Positions 47,527 to 57,639 are shown, counted from the first letter of the stretch. The stretch is 64,000 nucleotides of DNA from Streptococcus sp. DD12 (GCF_001578885.1 NZ_KQ969495.1:725030-789029); one strand, 5' to 3'. Translations and numbers: made by a program. Notes: generated by a model not told the origin, from the sequence alone.

Positions 47527-48318
47527 ATGGCACTGATTCAACTGACCGATGTCTCACTAAAACGACAAGGCAAATCCCTCCTCAGTCACCTCAACTGGAC
47601 CGTAAACCCAGGGGAAGCTTGGGCTATCTTAGGCTTAAACGGTGCAGGAAAATCGACACTTTTAAAACTTCTTATGGCGGAATACTGGTATACTCAAGGA
47701 CAGGTCCAGGTCTTAGATACCGTCTATGGCAAGGGAGATATTACGGCTCTGCGTAAGCGTATTGGGGTCGTCGGGTCCTTTATCGCTGAACGACTCCCCC
47801 GCCATCTAACCAGTGAACAAATCATCTTGACAGGTGCCAGCAAAAGTAGCATTCTCTACCAAGCCTATGACGACAATGACTTAGCCCTGGCACGGGACAT
47901 GCTTTGCTCACTTGATGGTGGCTTTTTGCTTGGCAGGACCTATGCCAGTTTATCTCAAGGAGAAAAACAACTGGTGCTCATTGCCAGAAGTCTCATGGAA
48001 GCCCCTGATATCTTGATTCTAGATGAAGCGACCAGCGGTTTGGACCTCTTTGCCAAGGAAAGATTGCTCCAGCACATCGACCGCATCAAATCGCTCCCAC
48101 AGGCCCCTCTTATCCTCTATGTCACTCACCATGCGGATGAAATTACTAAGACCTTTAGTCACGTCCTCTTGCTCAAAGAAGGCAAGATTGCGGCCCAAGG
48201 ACCAAAACACACGGTTTTAAGGTCAGCTATTCTCAGTGATTTTTACGATAGCCCTGTCAAGCTCATCCCTATTGGTGACGACCGCATTTATATTAGACCT
48301 GATTTACAAAAACTATGA
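47527..48318 (+). CDS. ABC transporter ATP-binding protein (YlmA-like)
   Basis: 263-residue ATPase. Walker A is GLNGAGKST, the signature LSQGE and Walker B LILDEATSGLD, with the switch His in VTHHADE. No permease gene lies beside it, which fits the YlmA/ModF-like stand-alone group whose partner is unknown. AAGGAG is 6 nt upstream of the ATG. The stop overlaps the next ATG (ATGA). Confidence 0.88.
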   Translation: MALIQLTDVSLKRQGKSLLSHLNWTVNPGEAWAILGLNGAGKSTLLKLLMAEYWYTQGQVQVLDTVYGKGDITALRKRIGVVGSFIAERLPRHLTSEQIILTGASKSSILYQAYDDNDLALARDMLCSLDGGFLLGRTYASLSQGEKQLVLIARSLMEAPDILILDEATSGLDLFAKERLLQHIDRIKSLPQAPLILYVTHHADEITKTFSHVLLLKEGKIAAQGPKHTVLRSAILSDFYDSPVKLIPIGDDRIYIRPDLQKL

Positions 48319-48596
48319 CGATATACCTCCTTCTTACTTATTTTTGCTGGAATTGCCTGGTCTTTATCTGCTACGCTTATGATAAGTGGCAGGCTAAGCG
48401 TGGGGGCTGGCGTGTCCCAGAAAAGGTCTTGCTCAGACAGGCTGTCTTTTTAGGCGGACCCGGAGCACTTTTAGCCATCTTTTTCTTACACCACAAATCC
48501 TCCTCTCAAAAATCCTATTTCCGCTGGGCAGCTCTAGCGGGTTGTGTGACAAGTCTGCTAGTGGCCTATGCCTACAGTTGCTTCTATCCTTTATGA
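48315..48596 (+). CDS. DUF1294 family membrane protein
   Basis: 93-residue membrane protein with about three hydrophobic segments. The DUF1294 signature is visible: YDKWQAKRGGWRVPEKVLL, FLGGPGALLAIFFLHHKSSSQKSYF. Function unknown. It overlaps the ABC ATPase gene by 4 nt. Confidence 0.88.
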   Translation: MTIYLLLTYFCWNCLVFICYAYDKWQAKRGGWRVPEKVLLRQAVFLGGPGALLAIFFLHHKSSSQKSYFRWAALAGCVTSLLVAYAYSCFYPL

Positions 48597-48622
48597 AGTC
48601 CTTGTCTTCACGTGAAAAATCT

Positions 48623-48656
48623 AAAAAAAGTCTAGGAATAATTCCTAGACTTTTTT
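48623..48656. terminator. Bidirectional terminator
   Basis: AAAGTCTAGGAA/TTCCTAGACTTT stem with a 3-nt loop, with A7 before and T6 after. It serves the DUF1294 gene and the P-type ATPase gene on the other strand. Confidence 0.9.
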
Positions 48657-48662
48657 CGCCCT

Positions 48663-51356
48663 TTAGATGGCTTTCTTATCGTAACCCAAGGCCCGCTGGA
48701 TGGCTTTAACAATCTCAACAAGGACCAACATCAGGAAGCTTCCGATAAAGACAGCTAACCACTGACTTAGGCTTAAGTGTGACACATGGAAGAATTGGTT
48801 GAAACCAGGTACTACAATGGTCACCATCAAAATAAGGAAAGCCAACGGAATTGCCCAATTAAAGAGCTTGTTGCGCCAGACACCAACCGTGAAAATAGAT
48901 TGATAGACTGATTTGACGTTAAAGGCATGCACCAATTGGATCAGTCCCAAGGTAGCAAAAGCCATCGTCAAAGCATCCGCATGGATTTCTTTATAAACTT
49001 GGTGTTCGGGATGAAGCAAGGCCCAGCCATAAACACCCAATACCAAGAGCGTTTGGAGAATACCTTGGTAGATAATCGCTCCAAGAACCCCTCCAGAGAA
49101 GAAGCTCGACTTGCGGCCACGCGGTTTGTGGGTCATCACACCCGGTTCGGCAGGTTCAACCCCTAAAGCGATGGCAGGTAGGGTATCTGTTACCAGATTG
49201 ATCCACAGGAGATGTACCGGTTGCAAGACATCCCAACCAAACAAGGTGGCAAAGAAGATGGTAAAGACTTCAGCCATATTGGCAGATAAGAGGTATTGGA
49301 TGGACTTCTGAATATTGGAGAAGACCTTACGCCCTTCTTCTACTGCGACAATAATGGTTGCAAAGTTATCGTCTGCCAAGACCATGTCGGAAGCCCCTTT
49401 AGAAACTTCTGTTCCTGTGATCCCCATACCGATACCAATGTCAGCTGTTTTGAGAGATGGCGCGTCATTGACCCCATCACCTGTCATGGCGACCACCTTG
49501 CCGTCATTTTGCCAAGCTTTGACAATACGCACCTTATGTTCAGGCGATACACGCGCATACACAGAATATTGTTTGAAGACTTTTTGGAACTCTTCATCCG
49601 TCAACTCATTGAGTTCAGCACCTGTGAAGACATGGTCTTCTGTATCATTTTCATCAATGATACCCAGACGTTTGGCAATGGCTTCCGCCGTATCTTGGTG
49701 GTCACCTGTAATCATAATCGGACGAATACCAGCTTCTTTAGCGACACGAACAGCCTCTGCAGCTTCAGGACGCTCAGGGTCAATCATCCCAATCATACCT
49801 GTAAAGATAAGGTCACTTTCAATCGTATCAACCGTTACCTCGTCTGGCACTTGGTCAATCACCTTATAGGCCCCCGCCAAAACACGTAAGGCTTCATGAG
49901 CCATAGCCCTATTGCTGCTTTGGATGAGTTCCGTTGTTGCAGCATCAATAGGCGCAATATCGCCAGCCTTATCACGAGAGACACAACGCTTCAACAGCTG
50001 ATCTGGCGCCCCCTTAACAGCCACCAGGAATTGCCCATTTGGCATTTGGTGAATGGTTGACATCAACTTGCGGTCAGAGTCAAATGGAAGCTCAGCAACA
50101 CGTGGGTATTTGGCCAAAAGGCCCGCCACATCAAAGCCTTGTGACAAGGCATACTGAATGAAGGCTGTTTCCGTCGGGTCTCCGATTAACTTGCCATCAG
50201 GGTCAATTTTGGTGTCGTTGGCCAGTACTACCGAACGCAAAAGTGGCAACTCTAAGCCCAGCGCAATTGGTTCACTGGCTTCGTGGATAGCCCCATCATA
50301 ATAAATTTTTTCAACGGTCATTTGATTTTGGGTCAAGGTTCCCGTTTTATCTGAAGCAATAATCTCTGTTGACCCCAACGTTTCAACAGCTGGTAAACTC
50401 CGCACAATCGAATGCCGTTTGGCCAGAGTTTGAGTCCCTAGGGAGAGAACGACCGTTACAATGGCAGGCAACCCTTCAGGAATAGCAGCAACAGCCAGAG
50501 CTACTGCAGTCATCAAACCATTAAGAGGGGCTTCGTGACGAATAAAGACACCGACAACAAAGGTAATGGCTGCAATGGCTACAATCAAGTAAGTCAAGGC
50601 TTTAGAAAGATTATTGAGGCTTTGCTTGAGCGGGGTATCCGTTTCATCGGCATCCGCCAACATCCCTGCAATATGCCCCACCTCAGTGTACATTCCTGTA
50701 TTGGTCACCAGACCTACACCACGACCGTATGTCACATTGGCATTTTGATAAGCCATGTTGAGGCGATCGCCGATACCAGCATCTGCTGCAACTGAGCTGG
50801 TCACGTCTTTTTCGACTGGTACAGACTCACCTGTTAGGGCAGCTTCTTCAATCTTTAAGGAAGCGGCTTCCAAAAGACGCATATCCGCCGGCACCACATC
50901 ACCAGCCTCCAAAAGTACAATATCACCTGGCACTAAGTCTTTGGAGTCAATTTCCATGACTTGCCCATCTCGGCGAACACGTGCCATAGGGCTTGACATA
51001 TCTTTCAAAGCTTCTATAGCCGCCTCAGCCTGCCCTTCTTGGTATACACCAAAGGCCGCATTTAGGATAACAACCACCAAGATAATGATGGCATCTGTCA
51101 AGCCGTGCATTCCTTCTGTCACAACAGATAAGGCTGCGGCTATCAGCAAAATGATAATCATCAAATCCTTGAATTGATCGATGAATTTTGCCAGAAGACT
51201 CCGTTTTTCGCCAGCCTCAAGCTCATTGGCGCCATAGGTTTGCAAGCGCTCTTGTGCTTGGGATTGACTCAACCCCTCTGGTGTCGAATCGAGCTCTGCC
51301 AAAACCGTTTGGGGGTCTTGGGCAAAAAAGCTCTGTTTAAGTTGTTCTTTGGACAC
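48663..51356 (-). CDS. mgtA: P-type Ca2+/Mn2+-translocating ATPase
   Basis: 897-residue type II P-type ATPase. TGES is at about 175-178, the membrane motif PEGLP at about 293, the phosphorylated Asp 336 in SDKTGTLTQ, and MTGDGVNDAP in the hinge. An N-terminal cation-ATPase domain and a C-terminal block of four to six membrane segments complete it. It resembles PMR1/SERCA-type exporters. In S. pneumoniae the homologous gene, named mgtA, is switched on by an Mn2+ riboswitch and exports Mn2+ or Ca2+. The same riboswitch type precedes this gene, so that role is the best inference despite the Mg-transport name. Confidence 0.92.
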   Translation of the reverse strand: MSKEQLKQSFFAQDPQTVLAELDSTPEGLSQSQAQERLQTYGANELEAGEKRSLLAKFIDQFKDLMIIILLIAAALSVVTEGMHGLTDAIIILVVVILNAAFGVYQEGQAEAAIEALKDMSSPMARVRRDGQVMEIDSKDLVPGDIVLLEAGDVVPADMRLLEAASLKIEEAALTGESVPVEKDVTSSVAADAGIGDRLNMAYQNANVTYGRGVGLVTNTGMYTEVGHIAGMLADADETDTPLKQSLNNLSKALTYLIVAIAAITFVVGVFIRHEAPLNGLMTAVALAVAAIPEGLPAIVTVVLSLGTQTLAKRHSIVRSLPAVETLGSTEIIASDKTGTLTQNQMTVEKIYYDGAIHEASEPIALGLELPLLRSVVLANDTKIDPDGKLIGDPTETAFIQYALSQGFDVAGLLAKYPRVAELPFDSDRKLMSTIHQMPNGQFLVAVKGAPDQLLKRCVSRDKAGDIAPIDAATTELIQSSNRAMAHEALRVLAGAYKVIDQVPDEVTVDTIESDLIFTGMIGMIDPERPEAAEAVRVAKEAGIRPIMITGDHQDTAEAIAKRLGIIDENDTEDHVFTGAELNELTDEEFQKVFKQYSVYARVSPEHKVRIVKAWQNDGKVVAMTGDGVNDAPSLKTADIGIGMGITGTEVSKGASDMVLADDNFATIIVAVEEGRKVFSNIQKSIQYLLSANMAEVFTIFFATLFGWDVLQPVHLLWINLVTDTLPAIALGVEPAEPGVMTHKPRGRKSSFFSGGVLGAIIYQGILQTLLVLGVYGWALLHPEHQVYKEIHADALTMAFATLGLIQLVHAFNVKSVYQSIFTVGVWRNKLFNWAIPLAFLILMVTIVVPGFNQFFHVSHLSLSQWLAVFIGSFLMLVLVEIVKAIQRALGYDKKAI

Positions 51357-51432
51357 GTTTGTTCCTCCTCTTATGGTGTCTCATCGCTAAGCAAAATTGC
51401 TAGCTTAGGGGAAGTCTCCATTTTATAAACAT

Positions 51433-51543
51433 AAAAAAGAGACCTGTTTTTAGAAACAAGTCTCGCTGTTTAAGACAAGGCCGGAAATTGCTTTCGGATT
51501 GACGACCTTGCCACGGATATTTCCGTCGGCTACTCCCTTATTT
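51433..51543 (-). ncRNA. yybP-ykoY (Mn2+) riboswitch with terminator
   Basis: Aptamer segments on the minus strand: GGGAGTAGCC at the 5' end, AAGGTCGTCAATCCG, CCGGCCTTGTC and AGCGAGACTTG, in the order of the yybP-ykoY consensus. The expression platform is a terminator GAGACTTGTTT/ACAGGTCTC (51464-51439) plus T6. It reuses the aptamer's 3' end, so Mn2+ binding should prevent termination and turn the ATPase on. Confidence 0.9.
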
Positions 51544-51549
51544 CCCATT

Positions 51550-51578
51550 ATTTTACACGAAAAATAAGGCTGGGTCAA
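51550..51578 (-). promoter_or_regulatory. Promoter of the Mn riboswitch transcript
   Basis: TTGACC (51578-51573), a 17-bp spacer and TAAAAT (51555-51550) on the minus strand. The start point falls at the riboswitch 5' end. Confidence 0.75.
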
Positions 51579-51587
51579 GATAGCGCC

Positions 51588-51986
51588 CTAAAAATTTCCC
51601 CAGGAAACCAGCAAGTCATAATGCGCCAACTCCTCTTGACCTTCCGCGTCCAGGTAGAGGCTATAAGACATACTGACCTGAGAACGATTTTTTTCATAGA
51701 CCAAAGACTGGGTCTGGATATAAATGGGTAACTGTCCCTGATGGGTTACAAAAAAGCTCTGCGTCAGCCCCTCCACCGAAAAGCGCATGATAGACTTGGG
51801 CCTTGAAAATCGGGACATGACCCATTCTTGGTCTGAGCCCTTAAGGACCACCTGCTCATTTTCTTGATTACGGTAGCGCAGGTAGAGAGTTGCCCCTTTT
51901 TCCACGACTTCTCCTTGATAGACTTCTTCGATAACATCTATTTCCGTGTTCATCCGAACCGTGTTTTTAATATGAATCCTTAGCAT
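51588..51986 (-). CDS. DUF1934 family protein (YwiB-like)
   Basis: 132-residue protein with a lipocalin-like beta-rich pattern of the DUF1934 family: ATLYLRYRNQENEQVVLKGSDQEW in the middle and VSMSYSLYLDAEGQEELAHYDLLVSW at the end. Function unknown. Cytoplasmic, no signal peptide. It stands alone between the Mn-riboswitch promoter and the divergent HD-domain gene. Confidence 0.82.
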   Translation of the reverse strand: MLRIHIKNTVRMNTEIDVIEEVYQGEVVEKGATLYLRYRNQENEQVVLKGSDQEWVMSRFSRPKSIMRFSVEGLTQSFFVTHQGQLPIYIQTQSLVYEKNRSQVSMSYSLYLDAEGQEELAHYDLLVSWGNF

Positions 51987-52060
51987 GGCCCTATTTTAGC
52001 AAGTTCTACAGATTCTTTCAAGAAAGGCCAGCTCCCGCAAGGAAATTCTTCTTAAATTCT

Positions 52061-52068
52061 AGTATAAT
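52061..52068 (+). promoter_or_regulatory. -10 box of the HD-domain gene, near-leaderless
   Basis: AGTATAAT with TATAAT at 52063-52068. Only 7 nt (AAGAGGT) separate it from the ATG at 52076. No -35 is seen. Confidence 0.5.
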
Positions 52069-52075
52069 AAGAGGT

Positions 52076-53392
52076 ATGATTGAAAAAGTCTTTCGGGATC
52101 CCGTTCATGATTACATCCATGTGGACCATCCCATGATTCACCAGCTTATCAATAGCCGTGAATTCCAGCGGCTAAGACGCATCAAACAACTAGGAACCAG
52201 CTCCTTTACCTTTCACGGGGGCGAACATAGCCGTTTTTCCCACTGCCTAGGAGCTTACGAAATTGCACGACGGGTCACTCGGCTCTTCGATCGCAAATAC
52301 GCTTCGGTTTGGGACAGTAAGGAGAGCCTCCTAACCATGACAGCTGCTCTCTTGCATGATATCGGGCATGGGGCCTATTCCCATACTTTCGAGGGCCTAT
52401 TTGACACCGACCACGAGGCCATCACCCAGGCCATCATTTTAGGGCCGGAGACAGAAATCCACCGCATCTTACTGCAACAAGGGCCTGATTTCCCTAGCAA
52501 GGTCGCGAGTGTCATCAACCACACCTATCCCAATAAGCAGGTCGTGCAACTCATTTCTAGCCAGATCGATGTCGATCGGATGGATTACCTCTTACGGGAC
52601 TCCTATTTTACAGGAGCAACCTACGGAGAATTCGATTTGACCCGTATCTTGCGGGTCATGCGCCCCGTGCCCAATGGCATCGCCTTTGATTTTCACGGGA
52701 TGCATGCTGTTGAGGACTATATTGTCAGCCGTTTTCAGATGTATATGCAGGTTTACTTCCATCCCGCTACCCGCGCCATGGAAGTCATCCTTAAAAATCT
52801 GCTAAAACGGGCCAAGTTACTCTACCAAGAGGTGGAGCATAAGGCTTATTTTGACAGGACTGCCCCACGCTTGATTCCTTTTTTGGAAAATCGCTTCACC
52901 TTAGAGGATTACCTCAAATTAGACGACGGGGTGCTCAACACCTACTTTCAAACCTGGATGGAAGCTGACGATATTATCTTATCTGACTTGGCTAGTCGCT
53001 TTATCAATCGTCGTATTTTCAAGTCTATCACTTTTGCGCAAGACGACCTACAAGGTCTCGATCTGTTACGCCATCTCGTGGCAGAGGTTGGCTTTGACCC
53101 TGACTACTACACAGCCATCCACCTCAATTTTGACCTGCCCTACGACATCTACAAGCCAGATGTGAAAAACTCTCGGACGCAGATTGATATTTTAGAAGGT
53201 GACGGCACCTCTGTAGAGCTATCGCAACTGTCACCCCTCGTGGCCGCCCTAACTGGGACAAGTTATGGCGATAGGCGCTTTTATTTCCCACGCGAAATGC
53301 AGGAAGATAACCACCTTTTCGCCCAGGCCCACCGAGACTTTTCCGCCCATATCCACAATGGCCAATTTAAAGGAGACCCCCATGAGTATTAA
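52076..53392 (+). CDS. HD-domain phosphohydrolase (YwfO-like)
   Basis: 438-residue metal-dependent HD-superfamily enzyme. The ligands are His 56 in GEHSRFSH, His 94-Asp 95 in LLHDIGHGAYSH and a later Asp in SSQIDVDRMDYLLRDSY. It resembles dGTPase-like YwfO. The known homologues hydrolyse dNTPs or related nucleotides; the substrate here is unproven. Heads a plus-strand unit: the Cof-type phosphatase gene starts 11 nt before its stop. Confidence 0.88.
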   Translation: MIEKVFRDPVHDYIHVDHPMIHQLINSREFQRLRRIKQLGTSSFTFHGGEHSRFSHCLGAYEIARRVTRLFDRKYASVWDSKESLLTMTAALLHDIGHGAYSHTFEGLFDTDHEAITQAIILGPETEIHRILLQQGPDFPSKVASVINHTYPNKQVVQLISSQIDVDRMDYLLRDSYFTGATYGEFDLTRILRVMRPVPNGIAFDFHGMHAVEDYIVSRFQMYMQVYFHPATRAMEVILKNLLKRAKLLYQEVEHKAYFDRTAPRLIPFLENRFTLEDYLKLDDGVLNTYFQTWMEADDIILSDLASRFINRRIFKSITFAQDDLQGLDLLRHLVAEVGFDPDYYTAIHLNFDLPYDIYKPDVKNSRTQIDILEGDGTSVELSQLSPLVAALTGTSYGDRRFYFPREMQEDNHLFAQAHRDFSAHIHNGQFKGDPHEY

Positions 53393-54191
53393 ACTCGTTG
53401 CTGTCGATATCGACGGCACCCTACTGAACTCAAAAAACGAAGTGACCCCCGAAGTGGCAAAAGCCGTCAAAGAAGCTCGTGAAGCTGGGGTAAAATTCGT
53501 GATTGCCACTGGTCGCCCAATCGCTGGCGTCCAAAACTTACTGGAAGAATTAGACCTACGTCACCCAGACAACTATGTCATTACATTTAATGGAGGTCTG
53601 GTCCAAGACACTGCCACCGAAGAAGACATCATTCGAGAACCCCTCAGTTATGAAGATTATTTAGATATTGAATTTCTCAGCCGTAAGCTGGGGGTTCATT
53701 TGCATGCTATCACAAAAGAAGGCATTTACACAGCCAACAGAAACATTGGTAAATACACTGTCCACGAAGCCACTTTGGTCAGCATGCCTATCTTTTACCG
53801 TACCCCAGAAGAGATGCCTGATAAGGAAATCGTCAAAATCATGATGATTGACGAACCTGACCTCCTTGACCAGGCCATCTCACGGATTCCGCAAGAATTT
53901 TACGACCGTTTTACCATCGTCAAATCCAAACCCTTCTACCTAGAATTCATGCCAAAAACTGTCAGCAAGGGCGCTGCTGTCCTTCACTTGGCCGAAAAAT
54001 TGGGTTTTTCGCCTGACCAACTGATGGCTATCGGCGATGAGGAAAACGACCGCGCTATGTTAGAAGTGGTCGGACATCCCGTTGTCATGGAAAATGGCGT
54101 CCCTGAAGTGAAAAAAATCGCCAAACATATTACCAAGTCCAACGATGAAGATGGCGTAGCTTATGCGCTTAGAAAGTGGGTTTTAGACTAA
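53382..54191 (+). CDS. yidA: Cof-type HAD sugar phosphatase (YidA-like)
   Basis: 269-residue HAD hydrolase of the Cof subfamily. The nucleophile motif is VDIDGTLL (DxDGT), motif II is FVIATGRP, the motif III Lys is in TVSKGAAVLHLAEKLG, and motif IV is AIGDEENDRAML. It dephosphorylates sugar phosphates. The start at 53382 follows AAAGGAG. It overlaps the HD-domain gene by 11 nt and the next gene by 1 nt. Confidence 0.9.
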   Translation: MSIKLVAVDIDGTLLNSKNEVTPEVAKAVKEAREAGVKFVIATGRPIAGVQNLLEELDLRHPDNYVITFNGGLVQDTATEEDIIREPLSYEDYLDIEFLSRKLGVHLHAITKEGIYTANRNIGKYTVHEATLVSMPIFYRTPEEMPDKEIVKIMMIDEPDLLDQAISRIPQEFYDRFTIVKSKPFYLEFMPKTVSKGAAVLHLAEKLGFSPDQLMAIGDEENDRAMLEVVGHPVVMENGVPEVKKIAKHITKSNDEDGVAYALRKWVLD

Positions 54192-55390
54192 TGTTTACCT
54201 ATAAAGTAGGAATTTCAGCTCAAGAGCACGATGACTTTGTCAAAAACAGCCAGCAGACCAATCTCCTTCAAAGTGCCAACTGGGCCCAAATCAAGGATAA
54301 CTGGGGCAGTCAACGCCTCGGCTTTTACAAAGATGGTCAATTAGTGGCATCGGCCCTAGTACTCATCCGCCACCTTCCCTTGGGCATGGCCATGCTTTAC
54401 GTCCCTCGAGGGCCTGTTATGGATTATCAAGACTTAGCATTGGTTACTTTTGTCTTAGATAGCCTCAAGGCCTATGCCAAAACACAAAAGGCACTCTTTA
54501 TCAAGTTTGACCCTGCTCTTTTACTCAAACAGTATCATATCGGTGAAACTGTTGAAGAAAACCCAGAAACGCTAGCTGCTATTGAAAATCTCACTACTGC
54601 TGGCGCCCAGTGGCAAGGACGGACCAGTGAAATCGCAGAAACCATCCAGCCACGTTTTCAGGCCAATGTTTACACCAGCGATGACATTCTCAAAACATTC
54701 CCAAAACACACCAAGCGCTTACTAAAAGATGCGACTAACCGCGGGGTTCACGTTTTCCGTGCCGGTATCGACCAAGTCAGCGACTTTGCAGATGTGGTCG
54801 CTCTGACAGAAGACCGCAAAGGGGTTGCCTTGCGTAATCACGATTATTTCACGAAAATGATGACCGTCTACGGAGACGATGCTTACCTGCATTTAGCCAA
54901 AGTCAATCTGCCCCAGCGTCTACAAGAGTACAAGGACCAGCTGGCACAGATTGAAAAAGACCTTGATGCTACTGAAGCGCATCAGAAAAAGCGACTGACC
55001 AAATTGACCCAACAAAAGAATTCCGTTACCAAGTATATCGCCGAATTTGAAGAATTTGTCAGCCAGTATCCTGACGAGCTGGTTATTGCCGGTATCCTTT
55101 CTGTCGGTTATGGCAATGTCATGGAAATGCTCTATGCCGGTATGAATGATGCCTTTAAGAAATTCTACCCACAATACGCCTTATACCCTAAAGTCTTTGA
55201 AGATGCCTATGCTGATGGCATTATTTGGGCCAATATGGGAGGGGTTGAAGGCACATTAGATGATGGTCTAACCAAATTCAAATCCAACTTCAACCCGATG
55301 ATTGAAGAATATATTGGGGAATTCACTCTCTCAGCCAGTCCACTAGCCCCACTAGCTCTCTGGGCCTACAATCGCCGCAAATCCTCATAA
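54191..55390 (+). CDS. FemABX family aminoacyltransferase (MurM/FemX-like)
   Basis: 399-residue peptidoglycan interpeptide-bridge enzyme. It transfers an amino acid from aminoacyl-tRNA to the lipid-linked muropeptide. Two GNAT-like halves are separated by a charged coiled-coil arm (about residues 240-300, RLQEYKDQLAQIEKDL...). The arm is a FemA/MurM feature. FLQSANWAQIKDNWGSQRL-type residues (here NLLQSANWAQIKDNWGSQRL) and MLYVPRGPVMD are family motifs. The ATG overlaps the phosphatase stop (TAATG). Which residue it adds cannot be told. Confidence 0.85.
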   Translation: MFTYKVGISAQEHDDFVKNSQQTNLLQSANWAQIKDNWGSQRLGFYKDGQLVASALVLIRHLPLGMAMLYVPRGPVMDYQDLALVTFVLDSLKAYAKTQKALFIKFDPALLLKQYHIGETVEENPETLAAIENLTTAGAQWQGRTSEIAETIQPRFQANVYTSDDILKTFPKHTKRLLKDATNRGVHVFRAGIDQVSDFADVVALTEDRKGVALRNHDYFTKMMTVYGDDAYLHLAKVNLPQRLQEYKDQLAQIEKDLDATEAHQKKRLTKLTQQKNSVTKYIAEFEEFVSQYPDELVIAGILSVGYGNVMEMLYAGMNDAFKKFYPQYALYPKVFEDAYADGIIWANMGGVEGTLDDGLTKFKSNFNPMIEEYIGEFTLSASPLAPLALWAYNRRKSS

Positions 55391-55394
55391 AAAC

Positions 55395-55431
55395 AAAAAA
55401 TCTCACAGAATGCTTATTCGTGAGATTTTTT
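55395..55431 (+). terminator. Terminator of the HD-yidA-FemX unit
   Basis: AAAAAATCTCAC/GTGAGATTTTTT stem with a 13-nt loop. Confidence 0.85.
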
Positions 55432-55435
55432 CAAT

Positions 55436-55464
55436 AAAAAAACCAGCATTCGCTGGCTTTTTTT
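55436..55464. terminator. Second terminator, also serving tpiA
   Basis: CCAGC/GCTGG stem (55443-55456) with A7 on the left and T7 on the right, so it works in both directions. Confidence 0.8.
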
Positions 55465-55467
55465 GTC

Positions 55468-56226
55468 TTATTTTACGAAGTCCAAAAGTGCCAAGAAGCT
55501 TTCTGCTTCAAGAGATGCGCCACCAACGAGTGCGCCATCAACGTCTGGACATGCCATGTATTCAGCAACATTTTCAGGTTTTACAGAACCACCGTATTGA
55601 ACACGAACTTTGTCAGCAACCGCTTGACCGAAGTCTGCAGCAACCACGTCACGGACAACTTTACACATTTTTTGAGCGTCGTCTTGAGAAGCAGATTTAC
55701 CTGTTCCGATAGCCCAGATTGGTTCATAAGCGATAACAGATGCAGCAACTTGCTCATCAGTCAAACCAGCCAAAGCAGCTGATACTTGGGCACCAACAAA
55801 TTCGGCAGCTTTACCAGCTTCGTAAGTTTCCAAAGACTCACCACAACAGATGATTGGCAAAAGACCGTTAGCAAAGATAGCTTTGGCTTTTTTGTTGATG
55901 TCTTCATCTGTTTCATGGAAATAATCACGACGTTCTGAGTGACCAATAACCACGTAGTCAGTACCAATTTCTTTCAACACTTGTGGGCTTGTTTCACCAG
56001 TGAAGGCACCAGCGTTTTCAAAGTAAGTGTTTTGCGCAGCAACTTTCAGGTTTGATCCTTTAGCTGCAGCAAGCACAGCTGTCAAATCAACTGCTGGTGC
56101 TGCAATCCCAGCTTCAACCAAGTCAGCTGAAGGCAATTTTGATGCAACAGCTTCAACAAAAGCTTTAGCTTCTTCTGGATTTTTGTTCATTTTCCAGTTA
56201 CCGGCGATAAATGGTTTACGTGACAT
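55468..56226 (-). CDS. tpiA: Triosephosphate isomerase
   Basis: 252-residue TIM-barrel enzyme interconverting dihydroxyacetone phosphate and glyceraldehyde-3-phosphate. GNWKMNK holds the catalytic Lys, [11 protein letters not shown] the catalytic His, and [12 protein letters not shown] the catalytic Glu and loop 6. Normal length. The promoter is an extended -10 (TGGTAAAAT, hexamer 56267-56262). Monocistronic between two terminators. Confidence 0.98.
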   Translation of the reverse strand: MSRKPFIAGNWKMNKNPEEAKAFVEAVASKLPSADLVEAGIAAPAVDLTAVLAAAKGSNLKVAAQNTYFENAGAFTGETSPQVLKEIGTDYVVIGHSERRDYFHETDEDINKKAKAIFANGLLPIICCGESLETYEAGKAAEFVGAQVSAALAGLTDEQVAASVIAYEPIWAIGTGKSASQDDAQKMCKVVRDVVAADFGQAVADKVRVQYGGSVKPENVAEYMACPDVDGALVGGASLEAESFLALLDFVK

Positions 56227-56372
56227 TTCACATACCTCTTTTTTATTTATTTTCGCCTTCTATTTTACCATTTTTTTCCCTTAAAATAAAGTAACCATCC
56301 CACATTTGTCTCATTCTCCCCGCAAACTTTGTGTAAATTTCTTGCCTCTCTGAATATTTTCAAAAATGTCAC

Positions 56373-56408
56373 AAAAAAAGAGCCTAGGGCTTTCGCCCCA
56401 GGCTCTTT
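56373..56408 (-). terminator. Terminator of tuf
   Basis: AAAGAGCCTAGGGC/GCCCCAGGCTCTTT stem followed by a T-run on the minus strand. Confidence 0.9.
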
Positions 56409-56442
56409 GTCTGACTTATTTTGTGTTGGGAACTAAATCGAA

Positions 56443-57639
56443 TTAAGCTTCGATTTCAGATACGATACCTGAACCAACAGTACGTCCACCTTCACGGATA
56501 GAGAAAGTTGTACCTTGTTCTACGGCGATTGGGTGAATCAACTCAACGTCGATTGTCACGTTATCACCAGGCATAACCATTTCAGTACCTGCAGGCAACT
56601 CGATTGAACCAGTTACGTCAGTTGTACGGAAGTAGAATTGTGGACGGTAGTTGTTGAAGAATGGAGTGTGACGTCCACCTTCGTCTTTTGTAAGGATATA
56701 AACTTCACCCTTGAATTTAGTGTGAGGTTTGATTGAACCTGGTTTAGCCAATACTTGACCACGTTCGATTTCATCACGTTGGATACCACGGAGAAGGACA
56801 CCAACGTTATCCCCTGCAATACCTTCGTCCAATTGTTTACGGAACATTTCAACACCGGTAACAACTGCAGATTGGATTTCTTCTTTGATACCAACGATTT
56901 CAACTTCGTCGTTGACTTTAACAGTACCACGGTCGATACGTCCTGAAGCAACAGTACCACGTCCAGTGATTGAGAACACGTCTTCGACTGGAAGCAACAA
57001 AGGCTTGTCAGTGTCACGTTCTGGTTCTGGAATGTACTCGTCAACAGTCTTCATCAATTCCATGATAACATCTTCTTGTTCAGCATCACCTTCAAGGGCT
57101 TTAAGTGCAGAACCTTGGATAACTGGAATGTCATCACCTGGGAAATCGTATTCTGACAAGAGGTCACGGATTTCCATTTCAACCAATTCAAGCAATTCTT
57201 CGTCGTCAACCAAGTCAACCTTGTTCATGAAGACGATAAGGTATTTAACACCAACTTGGCGTGAAAGCAAGATGTGTTCACGTGTTTGTGGCATTGGTCC
57301 GTCAGTTGAAGCAACTACGAGGATCGCACCGTCCATTTGGGCAGCACCAGTGATCATGTTTTTAACGTAGTCCGCGTGTCCTGGCGCGTCGATGTGCGCG
57401 TAGTGACGGTTTTCAGTTTCGTACTCAACGTGTGCAGTGTTGATAGTGATTCCGCGTTCGCGTTCTTCTGGAGCTGCATCGATAGATGAGTAGTCTTTTG
57501 GTTGGTTAACAGAAGATGGAAGACGACGTGCCAATACAGTCGTGATCGCTGCTGTCAATGTAGTTTTACCATGGTCAACGTGTCCGATAGTACCAATGTT
57601 AACGTGTGGTTTACTACGATCGTATTTTTCTTTTGCCAT
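56443..57639 (-). CDS. tuf: Translation elongation factor Tu
   Basis: 398-residue GTPase delivering aminoacyl-tRNA to the ribosome. G1 is [10 protein letters not shown]3 is [26 protein letters not shown] and G4 is NKVDLVD, followed by domains II and III. It stands alone, away from fusA and the str operon, as usual in streptococci. GGAGG lies 10 nt upstream. Codon usage looks strongly biased, fitting very high expression. Confidence 0.99.
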   Translation of the reverse strand: MAKEKYDRSKPHVNIGTIGHVDHGKTTLTAAITTVLARRLPSSVNQPKDYSSIDAAPEERERGITINTAHVEYETENRHYAHIDAPGHADYVKNMITGAAQMDGAILVVASTDGPMPQTREHILLSRQVGVKYLIVFMNKVDLVDDEELLELVEMEIRDLLSEYDFPGDDIPVIQGSALKALEGDAEQEDVIMELMKTVDEYIPEPERDTDKPLLLPVEDVFSITGRGTVASGRIDRGTVKVNDEVEIVGIKEEIQSAVVTGVEMFRKQLDEGIAGDNVGVLLRGIQRDEIERGQVLAKPGSIKPHTKFKGEVYILTKDEGGRHTPFFNNYRPQFYFRTTDVTGSIELPAGTEMVMPGDNVTIDVELIHPIAVEQGTTFSIREGGRTVGSGIVSEIEA

